Shown here: in pieces, positions 50,854 through 59,837 of the stretch
How positions within the stretch are numbered: position 1 is the stretch's first letter
Layout of the letters: every line of letters begins with the position of its first letter
Assembly: GCA_021647365.1 (NCBI GenBank)
Contig: JAKIUW010000008.1
Location: 35,917-99,916 of the forward strand
Direction of reading: 5' to 3'
Source: Cocleimonas sp.
GTDB lineage: Bacteria; Pseudomonadota; Gammaproteobacteria; Thiotrichales; Thiotrichaceae
DNA: 64,000 nucleotides
The notes under the pieces: model-generated
What the model was told of the DNA's origin: nothing
What the model saw: the letters and a program-made list of their open reading frames with translations, nothing else
Database searches by the model: none
Program-made: the position numbers and the translations under genes

Positions 50854-52164
50854 ATGAAACCTGTTAAGGTCGGTTTATTGGGGTTAGGAACGGTTGGCGG
50901 TGGTACAGCGGTCATACTCAAAAGAAACGCAGAAGAGATTGCACGACGTGCTGGGCGTGGCATTGAAGTTGATTTTATTGCTACGCTTGATGCTGATGCG
51001 GCGGCAAACTTGGGTATTGAAAATGTACGTTTAACTGATGATGCGTTTGCGGTTGTGAACGACCCTGATATTGATATTGTTGTCGAGCTGATTGGCGGAT
51101 ATTCACCCGCTAAAGAATTAGTGCTAAAAGCCATCGAAAACGGCAAGCACGTAGTAACAGCAAACAAAGCTTTAATCGCCATACACGGTGATGAGATTTT
51201 TGCTAAAGCACAAGAGAAGGGCGTAGTAGTTGCGTTTGAAGCGGCAATTGCAGGCGGGATTCCTATTATCAAAGCTCTACGTGAAGGTTTGGCGGCAAAC
51301 CGTATTGAATGGTTAGCGGGTATCATCAACGGCACTGGCAACTTCATCCTCACAGAAATGCGCGATAAAGGTAGAAGCTTTGATGATGTTTTAGCCGAAG
51401 CACAAGAGTTAGGTTATGCAGAAGCTGATCCCACTTTTGATGTGGAAGGTATCGATGCGGCGCATAAGCTAACGATTCTTTCATCAATTGCTTTTGGTAT
51501 TCCATTGCAGTTTGATAAAACTTACACCGAAGGTATTTCAAAAATTACGTTGGACGATGTGGCGTATGCTGAAGAGTTAGGCTATCGCATCAAACATTTA
51601 GGTGTGGCAAGACGTACCGAAGCAGGTGTTGAGCAACGCGTGCATCCAACGCTTATCCCAAAATCACGTTTAATCGCCAACGTAAATGGCGTGATGAATG
51701 CCGTGCTAGTAAAAGGTGATGCAGTAGGCGCAACACTTTATTACGGTGCTGGCGCGGGTGATGAGGCAACAGGTTCAGCGGTAATAGCCGATATTATAGA
51801 TGTGACGCGCACGTTGACAACCGATCCTGAAAATCGTGTACCGCATTTGGCTTTCCAACCAAACGAACTTGCGGATATTCCTGTGGTGAGTATGGATGAA
51901 GTTGAAACCGCATTTTACCTTCGCATGACAGCAAAAGATGAAGCAGGCGTGTTGGCAGAAGTGACGCGTATCTTGGGTGATAAAAATATCAGCATAGAAG
52001 CGTTTATACAAAAGCAGCCTGAGCATAAAGGCGATGATGCCAATATCATCTTGTTAACGCATCGCGTTAATGAAGGCGATATGAATAGTGCGCTAGAGCA
52101 GATTGAAGCGTTGGATGTAATCAGTGGTGACGTGATGAGAATTCGCGTTGAAGCGCTGAGTTAA
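50854..52164 (+). CDS. hom: Homoserine dehydrogenase
   Basis: The 436-residue NAD(P)-dependent enzyme of the threonine/methionine pathway begins LLGLGTVGGGTAVILKRN. The catalytic region is GIINGTGNFILTEM and EADPTFDVEGIDAAHKL. A C-terminal ACT domain (about 355-430) is typical of feedback control by threonine. It is followed by thrC. Confidence 0.97.
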   Translation: MKPVKVGLLGLGTVGGGTAVILKRNAEEIARRAGRGIEVDFIATLDADAAANLGIENVRLTDDAFAVVNDPDIDIVVELIGGYSPAKELVLKAIENGKHVVTANKALIAIHGDEIFAKAQEKGVVVAFEAAIAGGIPIIKALREGLAANRIEWLAGIINGTGNFILTEMRDKGRSFDDVLAEAQELGYAEADPTFDVEGIDAAHKLTILSSIAFGIPLQFDKTYTEGISKITLDDVAYAEELGYRIKHLGVARRTEAGVEQRVHPTLIPKSRLIANVNGVMNAVLVKGDAVGATLYYGAGAGDEATGSAVIADIIDVTRTLTTDPENRVPHLAFQPNELADIPVVSMDEVETAFYLRMTAKDEAGVLAEVTRILGDKNISIEAFIQKQPEHKGDDANIILLTHRVNEGDMNSALEQIEALDVISGDVMRIRVEALS

Positions 52165-52175
52165 AAGAAATTTAG

Positions 52176-52255
52176 CTACGAAACCACGCGGAAAGACACG
52201 GAAGAGTTATTTGCTTTTATTTTACATTTCCGTGTCCTTCCGTGGATTCCGTGGC
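52176..52255. repeat. CACGGAAGGACACGGAA-type inverted repeat
   Basis: The left arm GAAACCACGCGGAAAGACACG and right arm CCGTGTCCTTCCGTGGATTC form a long imperfect hairpin around a 20-base AT-rich spacer. It lies between hom and thrC, 12 bases after the hom stop. Single-arm relatives are at 54676 and 35107. This kind of sequence is scattered in many bacteria. Confidence 0.8.
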
Positions 52256-52271
52256 AAAAAAAGGTTTTTAA

Positions 52272-53747
52272 ATGAAATTTATAGAAACACGCGGTAATGA
52301 CGGTACAAGTCCAGCATCGGTTACTTTTTCTGAGGCTATTCTTAGCCCGATGTCATCGTTTGGCGGCATTTACTCGCCTGAATCTTTGCCAGATTTGGGT
52401 GAATACTTTTTAAAGTGTCATGTTGATCAAGATTACAAAACCCTCGCAAGCAATATTCTAACGGCTTTTAATATTGATATTGAAGACTCTGTAATTGCTG
52501 AGGCTTTATCGTTGTATGATCACTTTGATGATGCGACAAACCCTGCGCCTTTAGTAAAAGTAAAAGACGATTTGTATGTCAGCGAGCTTTACCACGGCCC
52601 AACTCGCGCCTTTAAAGACATGGCGTTACAGCCGTTTGGTAAAGTGCTTTCATCGTTGGCGCAAGCGCGTAATGAAGAATATCTCATTATGGCGGCAACC
52701 AGTGGCGACACGGGGCCAGCGGCGCTAGAAACTTTTAAAGATCGTGAAAATGTGCGCGTGGTTTGTTTGTATCCTGATGGCGGAACATCTGATGTTCAGC
52801 GTTTGCAGATGGTTACAGAAGATGCGGATAATCTAAAAGTTATCGGTATCCACGGTGATTTTGATGATGCACAAAGCGCGCTTAAATTATTGCTTCAATC
52901 CGATACCTTTAACGCAAAACTGAAAGAGAAAAATATCTCGCTGTCAGCGGCAAACTCGGTGAATTTTGGACGTATTATTTTCCAGTTGATGTACCACATT
53001 CACAGTTATCTTGAGTTGGTTAGACAAGATGCGATTAAGCTGGGCGACAAGGTTTATCTTGATGTTCCAAGTGGGAACTTCGGCAATGCGCTTGGCGGAT
53101 ATTATGCTATGAAGATGGGCTTGCCTGTTGAAAAAATTCTTATAGCATCCAATGAAAACAATGTCTTAACATCACTAATTAATAATGGACTTTATGATAT
53201 TAGCGATTCATCAGTGATCGCAACCACATCACCTGCGATGGATATTTTAAAGTCATCAAACGTAGAGCGAATCTTGTTTGATATGTTTGGCAGTGAGCGC
53301 ACCAAAGAGCTAATGCAACAGCTCGACACAGACAAGCGCTACCAGCTAACCGATAGTGAAATAGCAGAAATGCAAAAAGTATTTGTCGCGGATTATTGTA
53401 GCGATGCAGAAGGTAGTCAGTATATTAAAGATGCCTTTGCTGATGGGTATTTAATGGATCCGCACACAGCGACTTGTTTTAAAACGTATGACACTTGTCG
53501 TGATGATAAAAGTTTGAAAACCATTGTTTATTCAACTGCTGAGTGGACAAAATTTTCACCCACCATCGCAGAAGCACTAACAGGCCAAGCAGGTAGTAGT
53601 GATATTGATGCGCTAAAAGCGATTGCTAGCGAAGCGGGTATTTCAATTCCTGATTCAATTAATGATTTATTTAGTAAAGAAATTACGCAGAGTGTCGTGA
53701 TAGATAAACAAGATATTGAGAAAGAGATTTTGGCTTTTTTGAGCTGA
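52272..53747 (+). CDS. thrC: Threonine synthase
   Basis: The 491-residue PLP enzyme has its Schiff-base lysine K115 (GPTRAFKDMALQ), the SGDTGPAALE loop and the phosphate-binding SGNFGNALGG. It converts O-phosphohomoserine to threonine. It is downstream of hom, with a hairpin repeat between them. Confidence 0.97.
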   Translation: MKFIETRGNDGTSPASVTFSEAILSPMSSFGGIYSPESLPDLGEYFLKCHVDQDYKTLASNILTAFNIDIEDSVIAEALSLYDHFDDATNPAPLVKVKDDLYVSELYHGPTRAFKDMALQPFGKVLSSLAQARNEEYLIMAATSGDTGPAALETFKDRENVRVVCLYPDGGTSDVQRLQMVTEDADNLKVIGIHGDFDDAQSALKLLLQSDTFNAKLKEKNISLSAANSVNFGRIIFQLMYHIHSYLELVRQDAIKLGDKVYLDVPSGNFGNALGGYYAMKMGLPVEKILIASNENNVLTSLINNGLYDISDSSVIATTSPAMDILKSSNVERILFDMFGSERTKELMQQLDTDKRYQLTDSEIAEMQKVFVADYCSDAEGSQYIKDAFADGYLMDPHTATCFKTYDTCRDDKSLKTIVYSTAEWTKFSPTIAEALTGQAGSSDIDALKAIASEAGISIPDSINDLFSKEITQSVVIDKQDIEKEILAFLS

Positions 53748-53770
53748 TGAAGTTGAGAGAATACTAAAAC

Positions 53771-53790
53771 TCCCTCTCCCTAGCAGGGGA
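53771..53790. repeat. Partial CCCTCTCCC-type repeat
   Basis: TCCCTCTCCCTAGCAGGGGA is a truncated relative of the palindrome at 39265-39289, after thrC. Confidence 0.55.
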
Positions 53791-53836
53791 TTAAAGATAA
53801 AGAAAAAACAAAGAAACAACCAAAAACCAACAATCT

Positions 53837-54667
53837 ATGAACAAAAAAATAGCCGCCATCCAGATGGCATCAGGCCCACAAATCAAAGCCAACTTAATGG
53901 AAGCCACGCGTTTAATCCGCGAAGCTGCCAGCAAGGGCGCAGGTATGGTTGTGTTGCCAGAAAGTTTTGCGCTGATGGCGATGAATGAATCTGAAAACAT
54001 CGATATGGCCGAAGAGCAGGGTAGCGGGCAGATTCAAGATGTGATTCGCCAATGTGCGATTGATAACAAAGTTTGGATTGTGGCAGGTTCTATTCCGCTT
54101 AAAACGCCTGATGCCGAACGTGCTAGCGCCGCCTCACTAATGTTTAATGATAAAGGTGAAATTGTCGCACGTTACAATAAAATTCATCTGTTTGATGTGG
54201 TGATCGATTGTGAAGCAGGCGAGAAAAAAACCACCGACGAATATAAAGAAAGCGATACCTTTAAAGCGGGTGAAGATATTGTTGTGGTGGATACGCCTTT
54301 CGGTCGGATCGGCATGTCGATTTGTTATGACTTGCGATTTCCTACACTTTACCGCGAAATGGTTAAGCAGGGCGCAGAGATTTTTCTTATTCCTTCGGCG
54401 TTTACAAAAACCACAGGCAAGATTCATTGGGAAGCGTTGGTTAAAGCGCGCGCCATTGAAAACCAGTGTTATGTGATTGCACCAGCGCAGGGTGGCTATC
54501 ATGTGAATGGTCGTCACACTTACGGTCACAGTATGATGGTGGATTATTTAGGACAAGTTCACGGTTTGCGCTTGAAAGGCACAGGCATCATCACCATGAA
54601 TATAGACTTGAAGGCACAGAAAAAAGTACGCAAGAGTTTCCCTGTTTTACAGCATATTAAGTTTTGA
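53837..54667 (+). CDS. Carbon-nitrogen hydrolase (nitrilase superfamily, Nit-like)
   Basis: The 276-residue enzyme has the catalytic triad E42 (VLPESFALM), K115 (RYNKIHLFD) and C163 (SICYDLRFP). Nit1-type members deaminate damaged glutathione (deaminated glutathione amidase), and the sequence fits that clade. It is upstream of tldD, a frequent neighbour in gammaproteobacteria. Confidence 0.9.
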   Translation: MNKKIAAIQMASGPQIKANLMEATRLIREAASKGAGMVVLPESFALMAMNESENIDMAEEQGSGQIQDVIRQCAIDNKVWIVAGSIPLKTPDAERASAASLMFNDKGEIVARYNKIHLFDVVIDCEAGEKKTTDEYKESDTFKAGEDIVVVDTPFGRIGMSICYDLRFPTLYREMVKQGAEIFLIPSAFTKTTGKIHWEALVKARAIENQCYVIAPAQGGYHVNGRHTYGHSMMVDYLGQVHGLRLKGTGIITMNIDLKAQKKVRKSFPVLQHIKF

Positions 54668-54675
54668 TTTTTTTT

Positions 54676-54694
54676 GCCACGGAAGGACACGGAA
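54676..54694. repeat. Single arm of the CACGGAAGGACACGG repeat
   Basis: GCCACGGAAGGACACGGAA matches one arm of the hairpin at 52176-52255. Confidence 0.7.
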
Positions 54695-54754
54695 TATAAG
54701 TGTAAAAAAAGTCCCCTCCACCTAGTTCAATATACGTGCAGTCGTTTGGGCGTT

Positions 54755-54773
54755 CCCTGAGCTTGTCGAAGGG
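54755..54773. repeat. CCCTGAGCTTGTCGAAGGG short repeat
   Basis: An imperfect palindrome of the same family as the short motif fused to the unit inside gluQ (25854). Confidence 0.7.
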
Positions 54774-54797
54774 TTCCAATTGCTTAACCTAACAGCA

Positions 54798-54869
54798 AGT
54801 ACACCCCCCCACTTTTACATGATGTTTGGAGTTCATAACAAACATCATGTAAAAGTGGGGGGGTGTACT
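54798..54869. repeat. Interspersed repeat, inverted pair with perfect 28-bp arms (GTG variant)
   Basis: Arms AGTACAC-C6-ACTTTTACATGATG and the exact complement ending GTGTACT flank an 18-base spacer starting TTT and ending AAA. Both outer ends carry the same change (GTACT in place of GTGCTT), so the two arms changed together. It lies 26 bases upstream of tldD. Confidence 0.96.
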
Positions 54870-54895
54870 CATAGTAATTATAGAGTTTATAAGAT

Positions 54896-56347
54896 ATGAG
54901 TACATTTTCACCATTACAGCAAGCCCAACAGCAACTATTCGAGCCAGCAGGAATCACCGATTCACAGCTCGATAAAGTTTTCTCCCACATGCAGGGCGCT
55001 GATCTTGCAGATTTGTATTTTCAATCCACGCGTTTTGAATCGTGGGGGATGGAAGAAGGCATTATTAAAAATGGCACTTACAGCATCGAGCAAGGTGTGG
55101 GTGTGCGCATGGTGGTGGGTGAGCAAACAGGTTTTGCGTATTCGGATGAAATCACGTTTGATGCGTTAACGGCATCGGCAAAAGCAGCGGCAGGTATTGG
55201 CAAAGCGGGACAGACAGGAAAAGTTAAAGCATGGCAGGCAAAAGAAGCCACCAAGATTAATCCTTTATACGTTGCCGACAACCCGCTGGCAGCACTTAGC
55301 GAAGATGAAAAAATAGCGCTACTAAACTTAGCCGATAAAGAAGCGCGCGCGGCAAGCCCTTACGTTACGCAAGTGATGGCAAATATTGCAGGTGTTCACG
55401 AACATATATTGATTGCTGATATTGATGGAAATTTGAATGCAGATATTCGCCCGCTGGTGCGTATGAATATTACCGTGATTGTCGAAAAAGATGGCAAGCG
55501 AGAATCCGCTGGCACAGGCGGCGGGGGTCGTTATGGTTTTGATTATTTTACGCAAGCTGACCGCGTTCGAGATTACGCTAACGAAGCCGTCCGCCTAGCG
55601 CTGGTGAATTTAGATGCCGTTGCCGCACCTGCGGGTAGCCAAACAGTTGTGCTAGGTTCTGGCTGGCCTGGTATCTTATTACACGAAGCCATCGGGCATG
55701 GTTTAGAAGGAGACTTTAACCGCAAAGGAACATCGGCATTTAGCGGTCGCGTTGGCGAAACAGTTGCGGCAAAAGGCGTAACGGTGGTTGATGATGGTAC
55801 GATTGAAAATCGTCGAGGTTCATTAAGCATTGACGATGAAGGTACACCAACCAACTGCACCACGCTTATCGAAAATGGCGTATTAAAAGGCTATATGCAA
55901 GACAAACTCAATGCGCGCTTAATGGGCGAGCAGTCCACAGGCAACGGTCGCCGCGAATCTTACGCGCATCTGCCTATGCCACGCATGACTAATACTTACA
56001 TGCTCCCAGGAAATGATGATCCTGAAGAAATTATTGCCTCCGTTAAAGACGGTTTATACGCGGTCAACTTTGGTGGCGGACAAGTGGATATTACCTCCGG
56101 CAAGTTTGTATTCTCCGCATCCGAAGCGTATTTGATTGAAAACGGCAAAGTCACCAAGCCCGTAAAAGGCGCAACCCTAATCGGTAATGGTCCAGATGTT
56201 TTAACCCGCGTTTCTATGATCGGCAATGATCTAGAGCTAGATGCAGGCGTAGGCGTTTGCGGAAAAGCAGGGCAAAGCGTGCCCGTTGGGGTAGGGCAAC
56301 CGACCTTGAAAATAGATGGCTTAACCGTTGGAGGGACAGAAGCATGA
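54896..56347 (+). CDS. tldD: Metalloprotease TldD
   Basis: The 483-residue subunit has the zinc motif HEAIGHGLEGD (H263, E264, H268). TldD with PmbA forms a heterodimeric protease that processes modified peptides such as microcin B17 and degrades CcdA. The stop overlaps the pmbA ATG (ATGA). No peptide precursor is seen nearby, so a housekeeping role is likely. Confidence 0.97.
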   Translation: MSTFSPLQQAQQQLFEPAGITDSQLDKVFSHMQGADLADLYFQSTRFESWGMEEGIIKNGTYSIEQGVGVRMVVGEQTGFAYSDEITFDALTASAKAAAGIGKAGQTGKVKAWQAKEATKINPLYVADNPLAALSEDEKIALLNLADKEARAASPYVTQVMANIAGVHEHILIADIDGNLNADIRPLVRMNITVIVEKDGKRESAGTGGGGRYGFDYFTQADRVRDYANEAVRLALVNLDAVAAPAGSQTVVLGSGWPGILLHEAIGHGLEGDFNRKGTSAFSGRVGETVAAKGVTVVDDGTIENRRGSLSIDDEGTPTNCTTLIENGVLKGYMQDKLNARLMGEQSTGNGRRESYAHLPMPRMTNTYMLPGNDDPEEIIASVKDGLYAVNFGGGQVDITSGKFVFSASEAYLIENGKVTKPVKGATLIGNGPDVLTRVSMIGNDLELDAGVGVCGKAGQSVPVGVGQPTLKIDGLTVGGTEA

Positions 56348-57720
56348 ATGCATCAGAAATCAAAATAGCAAATAATGAAATGCGCGAAGTCTCGGAGCAG
56401 GTTTTAAAACTGGCTAAAAAATACGGCGCAGCCAATGCAGAATTAAGCCTTAATCGTGGCGCAGGTTTATCGGTTGAAATCCATAAAAGCCAAGTTGATA
56501 AATTAGAATATAATCGCGATCAAGGTTTAAGCTTGACGGTTTATATGGGAAAAAATGGTAAAAACCAAGGCTCGGCAACCACGGGCGATTTATCATCACA
56601 AGCGATAGAAGACACCGTAAAAGCCGCCTGCAATATCGCCAAATTCACAGGCGAAGACAAATACACAGGTTTAGCAGATGCCGATATGATGCTGTCGGAT
56701 AGCGTAAATAGCGACGATTTGGATTTATACCATCCCTGGGATTTAACCGCAGAACAAGCCATTGAAATTACCCGTGAATGTGAAGCCGCCGCACTTGGTT
56801 TTGATAAGCGCATTATCAATTCAGACGGCGCAAGCATCAGCACCTACAGCGGCATCGGACTAATCGCAAACACCAACGGATTCACAGGTATTATGCCATC
56901 GAGTCGTCACAGTTTGAGCTGTTCGGTCATCGGACAAAAAGATGGAGACGAAACTGCAACAAATGATATGCAACGCGATTATTGGTACAGCAGTACCCGC
57001 GTGCGCGCAGAATTAGAATCGCCTGAAGTTGTAGGTATAAAATCAGCGGAAAGAACTTTAGCGCGATTAGGTGGCGAAAAAATCAGCACGCGCAAGGCTA
57101 ACGTACTGTATTCTCCAGAAATGTCGCGTAGCATCATCGGACACTTTACCAGCGCGATTGGCGGTGGCTCGCAATATCGAAAATCAACTTACCTGCTAGA
57201 TTGTGTCGATGAAAAAGTCTTTCCAGATTTTATCCATCTGCACGAACAACCACACATCAAACAAGCCTTCGGCAGCAGCTACTTCGACAAAGAAGGTGTA
57301 GCCACCAGTAACCGCGATTTAGTCGTCGATGGCGTAGTGCAAAACTACATTATGGGCAGTTATTCAGCACGCCAGCTAGGTTTAAAAAGCACCGCAAATT
57401 CAGGTGGAACACACAACCTAACGCTAGACTCAACCGGTCAAAGCTTTGAAGAATTACTTAAAATGCTAGGCACAGGCTTCTACGTTACCGAATTAATTGG
57501 TAGCGGAATCAACGGCATAACAGGCGACTATTCGCGCGGTGCGGCAGGCTTCTGGGTTGAAAATGGCGAAATTAAATTCCCTGTAGAAGAAGTGACTGTG
57601 GCAGGCAACCTAAAAGATATGCTACAAAATATTGTAGCGGTTGGTACCGATGTGGATTTGCGAGGCGGTACGCGTACAGGCTCTATTTTAATTGAAGGCA
57701 TGACGATTGCTGGGGCTTGA
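56344..57720 (+). CDS. pmbA: Metalloprotease subunit PmbA (TldE)
   Basis: The 458-residue partner of TldD lacks the zinc motif, as expected. Family segments include HDGxSxSTYS-like SDGASISTYSGIGLIANTNG and GSYSARQLGLKSTANSGGTH. An open frame extends upstream to 56257, but the ATG at 56344, overlapping the tldD stop, gives the normal N-terminus. Confidence 0.96.
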   Translation: MNASEIKIANNEMREVSEQVLKLAKKYGAANAELSLNRGAGLSVEIHKSQVDKLEYNRDQGLSLTVYMGKNGKNQGSATTGDLSSQAIEDTVKAACNIAKFTGEDKYTGLADADMMLSDSVNSDDLDLYHPWDLTAEQAIEITRECEAAALGFDKRIINSDGASISTYSGIGLIANTNGFTGIMPSSRHSLSCSVIGQKDGDETATNDMQRDYWYSSTRVRAELESPEVVGIKSAERTLARLGGEKISTRKANVLYSPEMSRSIIGHFTSAIGGGSQYRKSTYLLDCVDEKVFPDFIHLHEQPHIKQAFGSSYFDKEGVATSNRDLVVDGVVQNYIMGSYSARQLGLKSTANSGGTHNLTLDSTGQSFEELLKMLGTGFYVTELIGSGINGITGDYSRGAAGFWVENGEIKFPVEEVTVAGNLKDMLQNIVAVGTDVDLRGGTRTGSILIEGMTIAGA

Positions 57721-57738
57721 TACTCTAGGATATTATAT

Positions 57739-57814
57739 AAAGCACACCCCCCCACTTTTACATGATGTTATGCATCTAATATAAACATCCTGTAAAACTA
57801 AGGGGGTGTGCTTT
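57739..57814. repeat. Interspersed repeat, inverted pair with mixed arms
   Basis: The left arm is GTG-type (AAAGCACA-C7-ACTTTTACATGATG). The right arm is CTA-type with CCTG and an A in the G run (CATCCTGTAAAACTAAG). It lies 18 bases after the pmbA stop. Confidence 0.94.
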
Positions 57815-57834
57815 AAGACAGAGTATTTACGATT

Positions 57835-58713
57835 ATGTTCTCTAATATGGCTTCTAAAATGTATTATATTATTTTTGTTCTCATTATTTTATTCATTGGC
57901 TACCTTCTATTTTTTAATCAAAAATCATCTGATTCTAATGTTGAAAATAAAGGGAAGCAGGATGCATCCTCGCAACACTTAGCTGATGATAAGAAGAATG
58001 TTAACAAGGTCAGCAATGTAAAAGATGAGTCAGTAGAAAAAGGCTCGGATGAAGAACTAATACCGGTATTTATACCCGCGCTTTCTACCATCTTAGTAGC
58101 GGCAGAAAAAAAGAAAGGCTCGCCTTTAACCGAAGAAGAAGTGCTTAGCATACGTGATAATAGTCAAACCATAATGACCCCTAAAAGTATGGTTGACTCC
58201 TTAGCTGAGTCACGCGGCTATGATGATATTAACCCTGAGGACTGTTGGAATGAATGGCTGCTACTAAGACAACAAATGGGCTTAGAAGTTGAAGAAGATG
58301 GTGGTGCGATAGTGCTAGGTACGCCTTCTGATAATCCTGATATGCGTAAGGCCGAGAAAAAGGCGCGAGCTACATTAAGCAACTTTCGAGAGTTGATTAA
58401 ACAGCACGAAGAAATAAACGCCATGATCAAAGTAAAGCTAGAAGAAACCAATACGTCCGCCAGAATGTGGCTAATTGTAGATAAAGTTTATAAGGATAAA
58501 TTCAAAGCTCATCTTTTTGAAACGCCATCAGATTTTGTTGAATATCAAGCTGGTGACTCATTCACTATAAAAGATGAAGATATCATAGATTGGATGCTAA
58601 ATGTAGACGGTGATGTTTATGGAGCCTACACCATTCGCGAACAGAGAAAAGCTATGGCGTCAGAAGAAAAGAAAGAAATGGATGAATACATGGGCGTGAA
58701 AAACTATAAGTAA
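57835..58713 (+). CDS. Membrane-anchored hypothetical protein
   Basis: The 292-residue protein has one N-terminal membrane helix (MYYIIFVLIILFIGYLLFF, about 9-27), then a charged low-complexity linker (to about residue 70) and a helical soluble domain. I recognise no family. The segment SMVDSLAESRGYDDINPEDC and WNEWLLLRQQMGLEVEEDG may help a profile search. It is flanked on both sides by inverted repeat pairs; the downstream one starts at the last base of its TAA stop. Confidence 0.65.
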   Translation: MFSNMASKMYYIIFVLIILFIGYLLFFNQKSSDSNVENKGKQDASSQHLADDKKNVNKVSNVKDESVEKGSDEELIPVFIPALSTILVAAEKKKGSPLTEEEVLSIRDNSQTIMTPKSMVDSLAESRGYDDINPEDCWNEWLLLRQQMGLEVEEDGGAIVLGTPSDNPDMRKAEKKARATLSNFRELIKQHEEINAMIKVKLEETNTSARMWLIVDKVYKDKFKAHLFETPSDFVEYQAGDSFTIKDEDIIDWMLNVDGDVYGAYTIREQRKAMASEEKKEMDEYMGVKNYK

Positions 58714-58788
58714 AAGCACACCCCCCCACTTTTACATGATGTTTATACTAGACGCATAACATCATGTAAAAGTGGGGGGGTGTGCTTT
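58713..58788. repeat. Interspersed repeat, inverted pair with near-perfect arms (GTG variant)
   Basis: AAAGCACA-C7-ACTTTTACATGATGTT and its complement flank a variable spacer. It lies between convergent genes and starts at the stop codon of the upstream gene. Confidence 0.96.
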
Positions 58789-58808
58789 AAGCTGAAGTCT
58801 TATTTTAT

Positions 58809-59600
58809 CTATATTGGCAAATAAACATCATAACGCGTTGATTTTCCAACTATATCAAAAGCTGGTTCTATTGTTTTAGTAAGCTTTTCTGCCAGCCGTG
58901 GGCGTTTTACCACGATACGTTTATTAGCCAACTTCAATGACATTAATAACAACTGCTCGCTATCTTCATCTGCTCCCACAATATTATGAAAAAACTGCAT
59001 TTCCTTTTTGACCTGTGCGGATTTTGAACGCGTAGGAAACATAGGATCAATGTAAATTACGTCGGGTAGGTTTTCTTTACCCAGCTCTTCTAGTTTGTTT
59101 AAGCTTTGTTGCGCATCTTCATTGTTGAGATTCATCCTACCAATAATATCTAACAACTCAGTATCGGCTGATAACTTGGCTCGGCTAAGTGCATCGTTGA
59201 GTAGTGCATATGTGACTGGATTTCGTTCGATAAGAGTGACATCTGCACCGAGGGTTGCCAGTACAAAAGCATCACCGCCCATGCCTGCGGTTAAATCTAA
59301 AATAGTGGGTTCTTTAATTTTGTGTAAGCCAATGGCCTTTGCAAGGTCTTGTCCTTTTCCACCTCCATGTAGCCTACGGTGATTGGCTTTTCCTGCTAAA
59401 AAATCAATATGGATGGATTCTACTTTTGGTTTTTTGCTACTGTGATCAATCTTGCGTAACTCAAGATATTCTGTGGTGATATGCAATAAGTAATCTGCTC
59501 GAATATGCTGGTCGAGTAAGGGTAGGGAGGTTTGCTTGGCAAGTGTATCAAGTTGGGTTTTTGGGGTGCCTTTATCGGCACTGATGGCGATAGTGACCAT
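58809..59600 (-). CDS. rsmJ: 16S rRNA (guanine1516-N2)-methyltransferase RsmJ
   Basis: The 263-residue enzyme has the SAM-binding GGGKGQDLAKAIG and ILDLTAGMGGDAFVLATLGA motifs and the catalytic IDPMFPTRSKSA. It modifies G1516 of 16S rRNA. It is 4 bases after slyX on the same strand. Confidence 0.93.
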   Translation of the reverse strand: MVTIAISADKGTPKTQLDTLAKQTSLPLLDQHIRADYLLHITTEYLELRKIDHSSKKPKVESIHIDFLAGKANHRRLHGGGKGQDLAKAIGLHKIKEPTILDLTAGMGGDAFVLATLGADVTLIERNPVTYALLNDALSRAKLSADTELLDIIGRMNLNNEDAQQSLNKLEELGKENLPDVIYIDPMFPTRSKSAQVKKEMQFFHNIVGADEDSEQLLLMSLKLANKRIVVKRPRLAEKLTKTIEPAFDIVGKSTRYDVYLPI

Positions 59601-59604
59601 GTGA

Positions 59605-59832
59605 TCAATAATGTGGTGGAGGTGATTCTTCTACAATCTCAGGTGAGAGTGATTCTTCTTTGCTAATGGAGTCAATCTTCTCTTTCAAATAGTTAAGCTG
59701 AATCTCAAGCGTTTGTATTTGTTGTTGCTGTCGATGGACTTCACGATTGAGCGTTTCAATCGTGCTTTCCTGTTCCATCGACAGCATTTCTAAATTTTCT
59801 ATGCGCTTTTCCACGTTTACAGCTAACCACAA
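59605..59832 (-). CDS. slyX: SlyX-family coiled-coil protein
   Basis: The protein is short and nearly all coiled coil (VEKRIENLEMLSMEQESTIE, then TLNREVHRQQQQIQTLEIQL), with the SlyX ending ESPPPHY. The outer start is a TTG at 59832. A GTG at 59814 giving MEKRIENLE would be the more typical SlyX start. The function is unknown. Confidence 0.85.
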   Translation of the reverse strand: MWLAVNVEKRIENLEMLSMEQESTIETLNREVHRQQQQIQTLEIQLNYLKEKIDSISKEESLSPEIVEESPPPHY

Positions 59833-59837
59833 AAGGG

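Noticed and set aside
56257..57720. PmbA starting at 56257
   Set aside because: The extra 29 residues are arginine-rich and are read from the tldD end in another frame; the ATGA overlap start is typical.
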